Shown piece by piece: positions 27,235 through 36,414 of a DNA stretch of 64,000 nucleotides. A model generated the notes under the pieces. It saw nothing but the letters and a program-made list of their open reading frames with translations, was not told the DNA's origin and searched no databases. The DNA comes from Tropicibacter naphthalenivorans (GTDB taxonomy: Bacteria; Pseudomonadota; Alphaproteobacteria; Rhodobacterales; Rhodobacteraceae): NCBI RefSeq assembly GCF_900176475.1, contig NZ_FWXX01000007.1, positions 124,001 to 188,000 of the forward strand, written 5' to 3'. The translations under genes and the position numbers were made by a program. Numbering within the stretch: position 1 is the stretch's first letter; each line of letters begins with the position of its first letter.

Positions 27235-27936
27235 TCAGCCCTCGCGCGGCGGGGTATTTAGCCCCGTCTGCACTGCAGGCCGCTCTAGGAAGCGTGCAAG
27301 ATAGGCATTGGTGCGCGGGAACTGATCCCAGCCCACGATGTCCTGTGCACCATAGAATTCCAAGGCGTTGAGCCACGGCGCAATCGCGATATCGGCGATG
27401 GAATACGTCCCGGCGATCCAGTCGCGCCCCTCCAAAGCGCCTTCGATCACGCCCAGTAGACGCTTGGCTTCGTTGATATATCGTTCACGGGGCAGGGGGT
27501 CTTGGACTTTGCTTCCCGCGAATTTGTAGAAAAACCCAAGTTGTCCGAACATGGGCCCGATCCCACCCATCTGGAACATCAGCCACTGCGTGATCTGGTG
27601 GCGGTCTCTGGCGGTCTCGCCAAGGAGTTTCCCAGATTTTTCAGCAAGGTACAGCAGGATCGCCCCGCTTTCGAGCAGGGTGATCGGCTTGCCATCGGGG
27701 CCGTCCGGATCATAGATCGCGGGGATCTTGTTGTTGGGGTTCAAGGCCAGAAACTCGGGCGATTTGACGTCTGAATCGGACAGAGTGACGCGGTGCGCCT
27801 CGAACGGCAGGCCCGCCTCAAGCAACATGATCGAAGCCTTAACGCCGTTGGGCGTCGGAAAGGAATAGAGCTGAATGCGGTCCGGATGCTGCGCGGGCCA
27901 GCGGCGGGAAATCGGGTGATCGGCAAGAGACGTCAT
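27235..27936 (-). CDS. Glutathione S-transferase family protein (YfcG/YghU/Ure2p-like)
   Basis: A 233-residue cytosolic GST. The N-terminal thioredoxin-like domain includes IQLYSFPTPNGVKASIMLLEA, where TPNG matches the nu-class glutathione contact, and LNPNNKIPAI with the cis-Pro; LLESGAILLYLAEK completes the GSH site. The all-helical C-terminal domain has GTYSIADIAIAPWL. Nu-class members reduce disulfides or peroxides using bound GSSG/GSH. Start taken at the ATG 27936; the preceding codon is TTG. Confidence 0.88.
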   Translation of the reverse strand: MTSLADHPISRRWPAQHPDRIQLYSFPTPNGVKASIMLLEAGLPFEAHRVTLSDSDVKSPEFLALNPNNKIPAIYDPDGPDGKPITLLESGAILLYLAEKSGKLLGETARDRHQITQWLMFQMGGIGPMFGQLGFFYKFAGSKVQDPLPRERYINEAKRLLGVIEGALEGRDWIAGTYSIADIAIAPWLNALEFYGAQDIVGWDQFPRTNAYLARFLERPAVQTGLNTPPREG

Positions 27937-28078
27937 CAAGCGGCCTTTCTAAAAGGGTTCTGGGGAAATCTAATGACGCATTCCCGGTTTTACAGTCCAG
28001 AAGTTGTGCGATGACGCAAGTGTTGTGTTAACTAAAACAGGATCCGGGTGGGATCTGATAGACTTAAGGGCGTGGGAC

Positions 28079-28501
28079 ATGCTTCAGGAATTCAAAGACT
28101 TCATTGCCAAGGGCAATGTGATGGACATGGCGGTGGGTATCATCGTCGGTGCCGCATTTACCGCGATTGTACAGTCGCTGGTCAAGGACATCATCAACCC
28201 GATTATCGGTCTGATCACCGGCGGGATCGACTTTAGCGGCTGGTTCTATGCGCTGGATGGCGGCGAATATGCCTCTCTGGCGGCGGCAACCGAAGCAGGG
28301 GCGTCGGTCTTTGCCGTGGGCAGTTTCATGATGGCTGTTATCAACTTCTTCATTATTGCTTTCGTCGTCTTTATGCTGGTCAAGACCGTTAACCGGGTCA
28401 AAGCCTCCGCCGAAAAGCCCGATGAGGTCGCCCCAGAGGTGCCGACCGGGCCGTCCGAGCTGGATGTCTTGCTGGAAATCCGCGACTCGCTGCGCAAGTA
28501 A
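28079..28501 (+). CDS. mscL: Large-conductance mechanosensitive channel MscL
   Basis: Inner-membrane tension-gated pore that releases solutes on hypo-osmotic shock. 140 residues, the usual size. The N-terminal helix and TM1 read [22 protein letters not shown] with the pore-lining GVxVGAAF-like [11 protein letters not shown], then a periplasmic loop, TM2 ([19 protein letters not shown]) and a Glu/Pro-rich cytoplasmic helix ([13 protein letters not shown]). The family-standard MLQEF start at 28079 is chosen over 28004. Confidence 0.96.
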   Translation: MLQEFKDFIAKGNVMDMAVGIIVGAAFTAIVQSLVKDIINPIIGLITGGIDFSGWFYALDGGEYASLAAATEAGASVFAVGSFMMAVINFFIIAFVVFMLVKTVNRVKASAEKPDEVAPEVPTGPSELDVLLEIRDSLRK

Positions 28502-28620
28502 CAGCCGAACAATCCAAAACGCGCGGCTCGCCTGATCGGCGGGCCGTTTGCATTTGTGACACAGGCTTGCGTTATATGTCCGGGGTTGGCAAAGACGCGG
28601 GCTCTGACTCGGGGACCATG

Positions 28621-29508
28621 ATGACCAAGACTGTGAAACTCGCATGGGGCAGCGTGGCTGTCGGGCTAATTGTGTTGGCCATCAAGACCTTGGCCTGGTC
28701 CATGACCGGGTCTGTCGCGCTGTTGTCGGATGCGTTGGAAAGCATCGTGAACGTGGCGACGGCGGTGGCGGCGCTGCTGGCGGTGCGCTGGGCGGCACGG
28801 CCGGCGGACGACGATCACCCCTTTGGTCACCATAAGGCGGAATATTTTAGCGCTGTCCTCGAAGGCGTGCTGATCGTGATCGCCGCGATCTTGATCCTGC
28901 GCGAAGCATACGCGGGCTTTTTGGACCCGCAGCCCTTGGGGCAGGTCTGGTCAGGCCTTGGCGTAAACCTTAGCGCAAGTGTTCTGAACGGCGTCTGGTG
29001 CTGGGTGCTGCTGCGGCAGGGGCGGGCGCTGCGCTCTCCGGCTTTGGTGGCCGACGGGCACCACCTGCTGTCTGACGTGATCTCTTCGGTCGGGGTGACG
29101 TTGGGCGTGGTCGCGGCGATCCTGACAGGCTGGTTCTGGCTGGACCCGGCCCTGGCGGCGATTGTCGCGGTCAATATCCTGTGGTCCGGGTGGAAGGTCA
29201 TCCGGTCTTCGGTCGGCGGGCTGATGGACGAAAGCGTGCCTGAAAGTGACCTTGCGGTGATGCGCGAGCTGATCTCGGCCAACGCCGACGGCGCGGTCGA
29301 AGCGCATGACTTGCGGGCGCGGCACGCGGGCAGCGCGACTTTCGTCGAGTTCCATCTGGTGGTCCCCGGTGAGATGACCGTGGACGAAGCGCACGGCATT
29401 TGCGACCGGCTGGAACTGGCGCTGCAAGAGGAAATCCACGGCGCAACCGTGACCATCCACGTGGAGCCGGATCACAAGGCCAAGCACACGGGGATCGTGG
29501 TTTTGTAA
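28621..29508 (+). CDS. Cation diffusion facilitator family transporter
   Basis: A 295-residue inner-membrane antiporter that exports divalent metals (Zn, Fe, Mn or Co) for H+. Six TM helices with the metal-site motif SDALESIVN in TM2 (Asp) and HHLLSDVISS in TM5 (HxxxD), plus HPFGHHKAEY between TM2 and TM3. The C-terminal cytoplasmic domain has the ferredoxin-like fold with a His-rich segment (AHDLRARHAGSATFVEFHLVVPG). Starts at 28576, 28618 and 28621 are possible; GGGGA 6 nt before 28621 fits best. Metal specificity not predicted. Confidence 0.88.
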   Translation: MTKTVKLAWGSVAVGLIVLAIKTLAWSMTGSVALLSDALESIVNVATAVAALLAVRWAARPADDDHPFGHHKAEYFSAVLEGVLIVIAAILILREAYAGFLDPQPLGQVWSGLGVNLSASVLNGVWCWVLLRQGRALRSPALVADGHHLLSDVISSVGVTLGVVAAILTGWFWLDPALAAIVAVNILWSGWKVIRSSVGGLMDESVPESDLAVMRELISANADGAVEAHDLRARHAGSATFVEFHLVVPGEMTVDEAHGICDRLELALQEEIHGATVTIHVEPDHKAKHTGIVVL

Positions 29509-29516
29509 GGGTTTAA

Positions 29517-29579
29517 CGCGCGGCGCATTGCCAAGACCGGGGGGATGCGCCCGTTTGCACAAAAGGGATGCGCCGCGCG
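29517..29579. repeat. 12-bp perfect inverted repeat between convergent genes
   Basis: CGCGCGGCGCAT (29517-29528) is exactly complementary to ATGCGCCGCGCG (29568-29579) with a 39-nt loop. It lies in the gap between the CDF transporter and ald and probably acts as a large, T-poor terminator for both. Confidence 0.55.
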
Positions 29580-29612
29580 AAAGACAGCCCCGCGAAAGGG
29601 CCGCCTTGGACC

Positions 29613-30725
29613 TTAGGCCGCCAGCTGCGGCGGGGTAAATTCGAGGTTCAGAGCCTTGGAAACAGCCTCGTAGGTGATCTGCCCGGCGTGGACGTTCAGC
29701 CCGTTCATCAGGTGCGGATCGTCGGCGCAGGCCTGCTTCCAACCCTTGTCTGCGAGCGCCAGCATAAACGGCATCGTCGCGTTGCCCAAAGCCAGCGTCG
29801 AGGTGCGCGCCACGGCCCCCGGCATGTTCGCCACGCAGTAGTGCACGATGCCGTCGACCTCGTAAATCGGGTCTTGGTGCGTGGTGGCGCGCGACGTCTC
29901 GAAACAGCCGCCCTGGTCGATGGCGACGTCGACGATCACCGCGCCGGGCTTCATGGTGGACAGTTGCGCACGGCTGACCAGCTTGGGCGCGGCGGCGCCC
30001 GGGATCAGCACCGCGCCGATCACCATATCGGCCTCGGCGACCGCTTCGGCGGTGTTGCCACCACTGGCGTAGCGTGTCTTGAACAGCCCGCCAAAGGTGT
30101 CGTCGAGATAGCGCATCCGCGGCAAAGATCGGTCGAGCACGGTCACATCCGCGCCCATCCCGGCGGCCACACGCGCCGCATGGGTGCCGACCACGCCGCC
30201 CCCGATCACGGCGATTTTCGCGGGCGAAACCCCCGGCACACCGCCCAGTAGTACGCCGCGCCCGCCGTTGGCCTTTTGCAGCGACCAAGCGCCCATCTGT
30301 GGCGCAAGACGGCCCGCGACCTCTGACATGGGTGCCAGCAACGGCAGGCCGCCACGCTCGTCGGTCACGGTCTCATAGGCGATGCAGGTCGCGCCCGAGG
30401 CCATCAGATCGCGGGTCTGCTCGGGGTCAGGGGCGAGGTGCAGATAGGTGAACAACAGCTGATCTTCGCGCAGCATTTTGCGTTCAATTGCCTGCGGTTC
30501 CTTAACCTTGACCACCATGTCCGCTTCGGCAAAGAGCTGCTCGGCGCTGTCCACCAGACGCGCACCGGCGGCGGCGTAATCGGTGTCGGCAAAGCCCGCG
30601 CCGACCCCTGCGCCCGACTGGATCAAGACCTCATGCCCATGGGCGACAGCCTCGGCGGCGGCAATCGGGGTCATCCCGACGCGGAATTCCTGCGGTTTGA
30701 TTTCGGTGGGGCACCCGATTTTCAT
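29613..30725 (-). CDS. ald: Alanine dehydrogenase
   Basis: NAD-dependent enzyme interconverting L-alanine and pyruvate plus ammonia. 370 residues. Family signatures: MKIGCPTEIKPQEFRVGMTP at the N-terminus with the pyruvate-binding Arg, KVKEPQAIE (Lys near residue 74), the catalytic His in FTYLHLAPD (about 95), and the NAD loop VIGGGVVGTHAARVAAGMGA (about 172) with the acidic residue in VTVLDRS. AGGAGG precedes the ATG. Divergent from an Lrp-family gene that probably regulates it (as AldR-type regulators do elsewhere). Confidence 0.96.
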   Translation of the reverse strand: MKIGCPTEIKPQEFRVGMTPIAAAEAVAHGHEVLIQSGAGVGAGFADTDYAAAGARLVDSAEQLFAEADMVVKVKEPQAIERKMLREDQLLFTYLHLAPDPEQTRDLMASGATCIAYETVTDERGGLPLLAPMSEVAGRLAPQMGAWSLQKANGGRGVLLGGVPGVSPAKIAVIGGGVVGTHAARVAAGMGADVTVLDRSLPRMRYLDDTFGGLFKTRYASGGNTAEAVAEADMVIGAVLIPGAAAPKLVSRAQLSTMKPGAVIVDVAIDQGGCFETSRATTHQDPIYEVDGIVHYCVANMPGAVARTSTLALGNATMPFMLALADKGWKQACADDPHLMNGLNVHAGQITYEAVSKALNLEFTPPQLAA

Positions 30726-30792
30726 GGCGTTTCCTCCTCATGGCGTTCATGTGCGACATTCTGGCATGGGGCGCTTGCAAAAGGTTCCGAGA

Positions 30793-30812
30793 GTGGGGCA
30801 TTGTCGCCCCAC
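30793..30812. promoter_or_regulatory. Inverted repeat in the ald/lrp divergent promoter
   Basis: GTGGGGC (30793-30799) and GCCCCAC (30806-30812) form a perfect 7-bp inverted repeat with a 6-nt centre between the two start codons. A plausible operator, though it does not resemble the AT-rich Lrp consensus. Confidence 0.4.
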
Positions 30813-30865
30813 CTTGCGCAAGATCCTTCGACCGATAAGCGCTTTGACCGGAGAATTCTTCGCAT

Positions 30866-31324
30866 ATGGCCTTGGACGAGACAGATAAACGTATCCTACG
30901 GGTGATTCAGCGCAGAGGCCGCATTTCCAACGCCGAGCTGTCCGAAGAGGTGAACCTGTCGCCGTCGGCCTGCCACCGGCGGGTGCAGCGGCTGGAAACC
31001 GACGGCTATGTGCGCGATTACGTGGCGCTGCTGAACGCGCGCAAGCTGGGGCTGCCGACGACGGTTTTCGTGGAAATCACCCTGAACGCGCAGGCCGACG
31101 AGGTGCTCGAAGCCTTCGAGACCGCCGTGGCCCGTGTGCCTGCCGTGCTGGAATGCCACCTGATGGCCGGAACGGCGGACTATATCCTTAAGGTCATCGC
31201 CGAAGATACCGAAGATTTCGCCCGCATTCACCGCCAATATCTGACTCGCCTGCCGGGAGTTGCGCAGATGCAGTCGTCTTTTGCGCTCCGCACAGTGTTT
31301 AAAACCACCGCCTTGCCGGTTTGA
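30866..31324 (+). CDS. Lrp/AsnC family transcriptional regulator
   Basis: A 152-residue amino-acid-responsive regulator. The N-terminal winged helix-turn-helix is LDETDKRILRVIQRRGRISNAELSEEVNLSPSACHRRVQRL in its key part LSPSACHRRVQRLE (about 34-47); the C-terminal RAM ligand domain includes AVLECHLMAGTADYILKVIAED. GGAGAAT precedes the ATG. Head-to-head with ald, so it probably senses alanine or a related amino acid and controls ald. Confidence 0.93.
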   Translation: MALDETDKRILRVIQRRGRISNAELSEEVNLSPSACHRRVQRLETDGYVRDYVALLNARKLGLPTTVFVEITLNAQADEVLEAFETAVARVPAVLECHLMAGTADYILKVIAEDTEDFARIHRQYLTRLPGVAQMQSSFALRTVFKTTALPV

Positions 31325-31419
31325 CTAAAACCTTTTTGATTTTGCGTGGTTAAGAGGGGGCAAGGTTAACCTCTGCTTCGCTGATTTCTGAGACAACCAA
31401 ACCACCTAGGAGGTCGGTC

Positions 31420-32403
31420 TTGGTTTTTTCGATCTATGCCGCAGACAATGAATTCGCGACATCGACCGGCGCCAACGTTGAAGTTGAGCCGGGCAAGTCG
31501 GCGTTCGACGATCCGCCCAACGCGGTGACCGGCCTTGTGATCACCACGCAGGCCGGGGACGCAGACCCGCGCCTGTTCGAGATCGGCGATACCTATGATC
31601 TGGTCTGGGACCAAGGCTCGATCACCAACGCCGCCGTGGTCCGGTCGGATGCGGCGGGGCCGGACGGCATCATCGTGTTTCGCGGCACCAACGGGCTGGG
31701 CCAAAACGCCGAGGTGATCTGGACGCCGGGGTTCGATCTGGACAACTGGTATTTTTCGAACTTTGTTGACGGCCAGCCGCCGCAGTTTTTCAACACCGAC
31801 CAAGACCCGGCATACACCCATGAATACATCTGTTTTGAACGGTCCACCCGCATTCATACGCCGCAAGGGTTGATCCCGGCGGGGCGGCTGCAAACTGGCG
31901 ATTGGGTGTGCACGTGGTCCGGGCGCAAGCAGCAGATCAAGTGGATCGGCAGCAAGACCGTCGAAGGGGCGGGGGCCGCCGCGCCCATCCGCTTTGACGT
32001 TGATACCATTGGGAATTTTCGCCCGGTGAAGCTCTCGCCCCAGCACCGCGTGCTGATCTCCAGCCCACAGGCGGAACTGATGTTTGGGGCTCGGGATGTG
32101 CTGGTCCCCGCCATTGCGCTGCTGGATGGCAATCGCATTCGCCAAGTGGCGCGACGGCAGGTAAGCTATGTGCATATCCTGTTGGACCGGCACGATATTC
32201 TGATCGCCGAAGGGGCGCCGTGCGAGAGCCTTCTGCCCGGTTGGCGCACCCGCGATATCCTGACCGCGCAGGACCGCGAGGAAATCCGCGTTGCGCTGAA
32301 TGACGAAAGCCGCGAGCCCTGTCGCCTGATCCTCAAACGCCAAGAGGCGGTGGCGATCGCCGCCAGCCGTTTTACGCCCTACCGGGAAGCTGCCTTGATC
32401 TAG
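31420..32403 (+). CDS. Hint-domain protein
   Basis: A 327-residue protein with an N-terminal domain of unknown type (1-135) followed by a Hedgehog/intein-like (Hint) domain starting at Cys138: CFERSTRIHTPQG, GRLQTGDWV, and SPQHRVLIS (about 205), the HxVL block. Many roseobacters carry such secreted, calcium-rich-protein-linked Hint proteins; self-splicing has not been shown for most. The usual Gly before Thr in the first block is Ser here. The start is TTG at 31420 with a perfect AGGAGG 6 nt upstream and no nearby in-frame ATG. The final residues give no C-terminal His-Asn splice junction. Confidence 0.85.
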   Translation: MVFSIYAADNEFATSTGANVEVEPGKSAFDDPPNAVTGLVITTQAGDADPRLFEIGDTYDLVWDQGSITNAAVVRSDAAGPDGIIVFRGTNGLGQNAEVIWTPGFDLDNWYFSNFVDGQPPQFFNTDQDPAYTHEYICFERSTRIHTPQGLIPAGRLQTGDWVCTWSGRKQQIKWIGSKTVEGAGAAAPIRFDVDTIGNFRPVKLSPQHRVLISSPQAELMFGARDVLVPAIALLDGNRIRQVARRQVSYVHILLDRHDILIAEGAPCESLLPGWRTRDILTAQDREEIRVALNDESREPCRLILKRQEAVAIAASRFTPYREAALI

Positions 32404-32448
32404 CAGGGCGGGCGCGGCACTGTGTCCCCGGAGTTGAGGGGAAAGCAA

Positions 32449-34032
32449 ATGTCCGAGTGGGATCATATCGTTATCGGTGCGGGCAGCGCCGGCTGTGTCA
32501 TGGCCAAACGTCTGGCCGAAGGGGGGCGCAAGGTCTTGTTGCTCGAGGCAGGCGGGCGCGACAATTACCATTGGGTGCATATCCCGATGGGGTATCTGTA
32601 CTGCATCAACAACCCGCGCACCGATTGGTGTTTCAAGACAGAGGCCGATCCGGGCCTGAACGGGCGGTCGCTGCTGTATCCGCGCGGCAAGGTGCTGGGC
32701 GGCTGTTCGTCGATCAACGGGATGCTCTACCTGCGCGGGCAGGCGGCGGATTACGACGGCTGGCGGCAGATGGGCCTGACGGGCTGGGGCTGGGACGACG
32801 TGCTGCCCTATTTCAAAAAGTCCGAAGATTACTCCGAAGGCGGCTCTGACCTGCATGGCACGGGTGGCGAATGGCGGGTGGAACAACAGCGCCTGCGCTG
32901 GGATGTGCTGGACGATTGGCGCGATGCCGCCGCGGCCGCTGGCTTGCCCAAGACCGAGGATTTCAACACCGGCGACAACGAAGGCGTGGGGTATTTCCGA
33001 GTGAACCAGCGCGCGGGCTGGCGCATGAACACCGCCAAAGCCTTCCTGCGCACCGCGCCTGCGGACAAGATCCGGGTGGAGACGAACGCCCATGTCAAAC
33101 GCCTCCTGATCGAGAACGGCACCTGCGTGGGTGTTGTCTATGACCAGGGCGGCACCGAGCATACGGCCCGCTGCGGGGGCGACGTGGTCTTGTCCGCAGG
33201 CGCGATCGGCTCACCGCAGATTCTGAAGCTGTCCGGGATCGGGCCGGGGGCCGAGCTGGCCGAACACGGGATCGAGGTGGCGCAAGATGTCCCTGAGGTT
33301 GGCGCGAACCTGCAAGACCATCTTCAACTGCGCTGTTCGTGGCGGCTGACCGGGGCCAAGACGCTGAATACGATGGCAAATTCCTTGATTGGCAAAGCGA
33401 TGATTGGCGCGGATTACGTCTTTCGTCGGCGCGGGCCGATGTCTATGGCCCCCTCGCAGCTGGGAGCGTTTGCCAAGTCGCGCGACAGCGTTGCGACTGC
33501 GGATCTGGAATACCACGTCCAGCCCCTGTCGCTGGAGGCCTTCGGTCAGCCGCTGCATAATTATCCGGCGATGACCGCTTCGGTTTGCAATCTGCGGCCC
33601 GAAAGCCGGGGGACGGTGACGTTGCGCTCGGGCGATTATCGCGATGCGCCCAAGATCGCGCCGAACTATCTGTCGACCGAGGGCGACCGCCAGGTGGCTG
33701 CCGATGCGATCAAGCTGACCCGGCGGATCATGGCGCAGGCGCCCATGGCGAAATATGCGCCCGAGGAAATCAAGCCCGGCCCGAGTTTCGAAAGCGACGC
33801 CGAGCTGGCGCAAGCGGCGGGCGATATCGGCACGACGATCTTTCACCCGGTTGCCACGGTGCGGATGGGGGCCGACGACGCCGCGCCTCTGGACGCGCAC
33901 CTGCGGTTCAAAACGGTGGGCGGGCTGCGCGTTGTAGACGCGAGCGTCATGCCACGCATCACCTCTGGGAACACCAATTCGCCCACGATCATGATCGCTG
34001 AAAAGGCGGCGGATATGATTCTGAACGCTTGA
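32449..34032 (+). CDS. GMC-family FAD oxidoreductase (choline/alcohol dehydrogenase-like)
   Basis: A 527-residue glucose-methanol-choline oxidoreductase. N-terminal FAD loop WDHIVIGAGSAGCVMAKRL with LLLEAGG, signature 1 PRGKVLGGCSSINGMLY (about 78), signature 2 GAIGSPQILKLSGIGP (about 250), and the C-terminal catalytic His region FHPVATVRMG (about 465) plus ITSGNTNSPTIMIAEKAA. It oxidises a primary alcohol or choline-like substrate. No betaine-aldehyde dehydrogenase or BetI is adjacent, so BetA function is not claimed. The start at 32449 is chosen for its GGGAAAG site and direct entry into the FAD strand. Confidence 0.9.
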   Translation: MSEWDHIVIGAGSAGCVMAKRLAEGGRKVLLLEAGGRDNYHWVHIPMGYLYCINNPRTDWCFKTEADPGLNGRSLLYPRGKVLGGCSSINGMLYLRGQAADYDGWRQMGLTGWGWDDVLPYFKKSEDYSEGGSDLHGTGGEWRVEQQRLRWDVLDDWRDAAAAAGLPKTEDFNTGDNEGVGYFRVNQRAGWRMNTAKAFLRTAPADKIRVETNAHVKRLLIENGTCVGVVYDQGGTEHTARCGGDVVLSAGAIGSPQILKLSGIGPGAELAEHGIEVAQDVPEVGANLQDHLQLRCSWRLTGAKTLNTMANSLIGKAMIGADYVFRRRGPMSMAPSQLGAFAKSRDSVATADLEYHVQPLSLEAFGQPLHNYPAMTASVCNLRPESRGTVTLRSGDYRDAPKIAPNYLSTEGDRQVAADAIKLTRRIMAQAPMAKYAPEEIKPGPSFESDAELAQAAGDIGTTIFHPVATVRMGADDAAPLDAHLRFKTVGGLRVVDASVMPRITSGNTNSPTIMIAEKAADMILNA

Positions 34033-34038
34033 GCGGTG

Positions 34039-34055
34039 AGGGGGTTAATCCCCCT
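34039..34055. terminator. Short hairpin between convergent GMC and ccoS genes
   Basis: AGGGGG-TTAAT-CCCCCT, 6-bp perfect stem, without a T-run in either direction. Confidence 0.5.
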
Positions 34056-34063
34056 GAGACGCG

Positions 34064-34222
34064 TTAAGGTTTGGGGTGATCGTCATACTCGCCCGAAAGG
34101 ATGCGCTGGGCATCGCCTTCGGGGTCGTCATATTGGTTCGTCTTGATCGTAAAGATAAAGAACAACAGGCCCACGCCGCCCAGAACCAGCGAAATCGGGA
34201 TCAGATAGGTCAGGATATTCAT
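34064..34222 (-). CDS. ccoS: cbb3 oxidase assembly protein CcoS
   Basis: A 52-residue single-span membrane protein needed to insert haem and copper cofactors into the cbb3 oxidase. It reads MNILTYLIPISLVLGGVGLL at the N-terminus (one TM helix with the GGxGL pattern), then FTIKTNQYDDPEGDAQRIL, matching the CcoS YDDxxGxAxRIL signature, and an acidic tail. It begins 4 bp after the ccoI stop codon, completing ccoGHIS. Confidence 0.93.
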   Translation of the reverse strand: MNILTYLIPISLVLGGVGLLFFIFTIKTNQYDDPEGDAQRILSGEYDDHPKP

Positions 34223-34226
34223 AGGG

Positions 34227-36413
34227 TTACCTCAGGCGTAGCGCGTTGAGCGACACGGTAATCGAACTGGACGACATCGCCAATGCGGCAATCAGGGGCG
34301 AGCATAGACCAGCCACCGCCAGCGGCACGGCGATGATGTTGTACCACGTCGCGATGGTAAAGTTTTCCTTGATGCGTTTGGTGGCTTTTCGGGCGGTCTG
34401 CACGGCATCGGGGATCGGCGCAAGGCTGCTGCCCAACAACACGATGTCAGAGGCAACCCGCGCCGCATCCAAGGCAGAGGCGGGCGAGATCGAGGCATGG
34501 GCCGCCGTCAAAGCCGCCGTATCATTAAGCCCATCCCCAACCATCAAGACCTTGGCCCCTTGGTCGGTAAGGGATTGAATCCGCGCTGCTTTGTCTTGGG
34601 GTAGGGCTTCGGCCATCCATTGGGTGATGTTCAGGCGCTGCGCCAAGGATTCGACGGCGGCGGGCGTGTCCCCGGACAAAAGGATCACCTTGGTACCATT
34701 GCTCTGCAGCTCTGCAACGGCCTCTTCAGCGCCGTCGCGCAGCCGGTCGGTAAAGGTAAACGCTTGCGCCGGACCTTCACCAATACGCAACCAAGCTGAC
34801 GTCATGTCCGACAGGCCGCCGCCAACCCAAGAGGCGCGTCCAAGACGCACGGTTTGCCCGCGCCAGACGCCTTGCGTGCCGTGACCCGGGACTTCGCGCA
34901 GGTCGGTCACCTTGGCGGGTTGAAGGCCGGCCTCTTGCGCTGCGGATGTCAGGGATTGCGAAAGCGGATGGGCCGAACCAATGGCCAGCGCCAGTGCAAT
35001 TTCCAGATCGCAGCGGGTGAAATCGCCAAGGTTGGTCAGCTCTGGCGTGCCTGCGGTCAGCGTGCCAGTCTTGTCGAACACCACGGTGTCGATTTGCGAC
35101 AACCGCTCCAAGGCTGTGGAATCCTTGATCAAAAGCCCGCGCTTGAACAGCCGCCCCGAGGCTGCCGTCGTCACGGCAGGCACCGCAAGCCCCAGCGCAC
35201 AGGGACATGTGATGATCAGGACCGCAGCGGCGATATTCAACGCCACGCGCAGATCACCCGAGTAGAGGTACCATCCGACGAAGGCCAAGGCCGACAGGAT
35301 GTGAACCCCCGGCGCATAGAGTTTTGCGGCGCGATCGGCCATGGATGTATAGCGCGAGCGACCAGATTCCGCGATGGCCACGAGGTCGGCCATGCGGTGC
35401 AAGGACGTGTCCCGTCCCACAGCCGTCGCACGGATGACCAGCGGCCCGGTAAGGTTTACTTCACCTGCACTAACATCACGCCCCGGCTCGGCGTAAACCG
35501 GCAAGGTCTCGCCGGTCAAAAGTGACCGATCCAGCTCTGACGTGCCTTCGGCGATGACGCCATCAACCGGCATCCGGCCACCGGGGCGCACGCGGATCAT
35601 GTCCCCCACGGACAAATCCGCGACGGATACCTGCTCTTCGCCGTCCGCTGTCAGGCGCCACGCGCGCGGGACCTCTAGCGCGGCCAGTTCCTCGGCCGCG
35701 GACCGCGCCACAGAGCGGGTGCGGTGATCAAGGTAACGCCCTGTCAACAAAAAGAAAGTCAGCGCGATGGCAGCGTCAAAATAGGCGTGCTCGCCGGACA
35801 ATGACGTCTCCCACAGGGAGGTGACGAGCGCCAGCAGGATCGCCAGCGTAATCGGCACATCCATGTTAAGCGCGCCCGCTTTCAGCGCCATCCACGCGTT
35901 GCGAAAGAACGGCTGCGCAGAAAAAGCGACAGCGGGCAGCACGATGATCGCGGACACCCAGTGGAACAAATCGCGCGTCTCGCCAGCGGCCCCTGACCAC
36001 ACCGCGATCGACAGCAGCATGACGTTCATCGCGGCAAAACCTGCAACCGCAAGGCGCATCAACAGGTCGCGGCCCGCCCGATCAGTCTGCGTCGCAGAGA
36101 TCGCGGTGGTGTCCAGCTCGTGCGCCTCGTAGCCAGCGCCGACGACCACTGGAATCACGTCCTGAGCGGTCAATTCTGGGTCGGCTTCGATGCTCACGCG
36201 CTTCATCGTCAGATTGACCCGCGCAGAACGCACCCCCGGCATTTTGCCCAGGGCGCGCTCGACCGTCGCCATGCAGGCCGCGCAGTGAATTGTCGGCAAA
36301 GACAAGACGATATGCGCCTCTGTCGGCTCTTGCATTTCGGCCAGACGCTCGGCGGCAGGGGCCGCGGAACAGGCGGGGCAGGCCGAAACCTGCGGGCGCA
36401 TGGTGGCGGTCAT
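34227..36413 (-). CDS. ccoI: Copper-translocating P-type ATPase CcoI/FixI
   Basis: P1B-type ATPase that exports Cu for assembly of the cbb3 oxidase CuB centre. 728 residues. An N-terminal CPAC pair (12-15), a heavy-metal-associated domain with HCAACMATVERAL (Cys44/Cys47), eight TM helices, the actuator TGE in LLTGETLPV, the membrane copper motif CPC in TCPCALGLAVPA, the phosphorylation site DKTGTLT, and hinge GDGLNDTAAL. Lies one base from ccoH and 4 bp before ccoS. Confidence 0.95.
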   Translation of the reverse strand: MTATMRPQVSACPACSAAPAAERLAEMQEPTEAHIVLSLPTIHCAACMATVERALGKMPGVRSARVNLTMKRVSIEADPELTAQDVIPVVVGAGYEAHELDTTAISATQTDRAGRDLLMRLAVAGFAAMNVMLLSIAVWSGAAGETRDLFHWVSAIIVLPAVAFSAQPFFRNAWMALKAGALNMDVPITLAILLALVTSLWETSLSGEHAYFDAAIALTFFLLTGRYLDHRTRSVARSAAEELAALEVPRAWRLTADGEEQVSVADLSVGDMIRVRPGGRMPVDGVIAEGTSELDRSLLTGETLPVYAEPGRDVSAGEVNLTGPLVIRATAVGRDTSLHRMADLVAIAESGRSRYTSMADRAAKLYAPGVHILSALAFVGWYLYSGDLRVALNIAAAVLIITCPCALGLAVPAVTTAASGRLFKRGLLIKDSTALERLSQIDTVVFDKTGTLTAGTPELTNLGDFTRCDLEIALALAIGSAHPLSQSLTSAAQEAGLQPAKVTDLREVPGHGTQGVWRGQTVRLGRASWVGGGLSDMTSAWLRIGEGPAQAFTFTDRLRDGAEEAVAELQSNGTKVILLSGDTPAAVESLAQRLNITQWMAEALPQDKAARIQSLTDQGAKVLMVGDGLNDTAALTAAHASISPASALDAARVASDIVLLGSSLAPIPDAVQTARKATKRIKENFTIATWYNIIAVPLAVAGLCSPLIAALAMSSSSITVSLNALRLR

Positions 36414-36414
36414 C

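Noticed and set aside
31360-31380. Further CtrA sites at other GTTAAC occurrences (for example near 15470 and 31335-31370)
   Set aside because: The TTAA pairs there are 11-12 nt apart rather than 7, so they do not fit the consensus.
32449-34032. Naming the GMC oxidoreductase betA
   Set aside because: No betB, betI or choline transporter is adjacent, and GMC family members are numerous in roseobacters.
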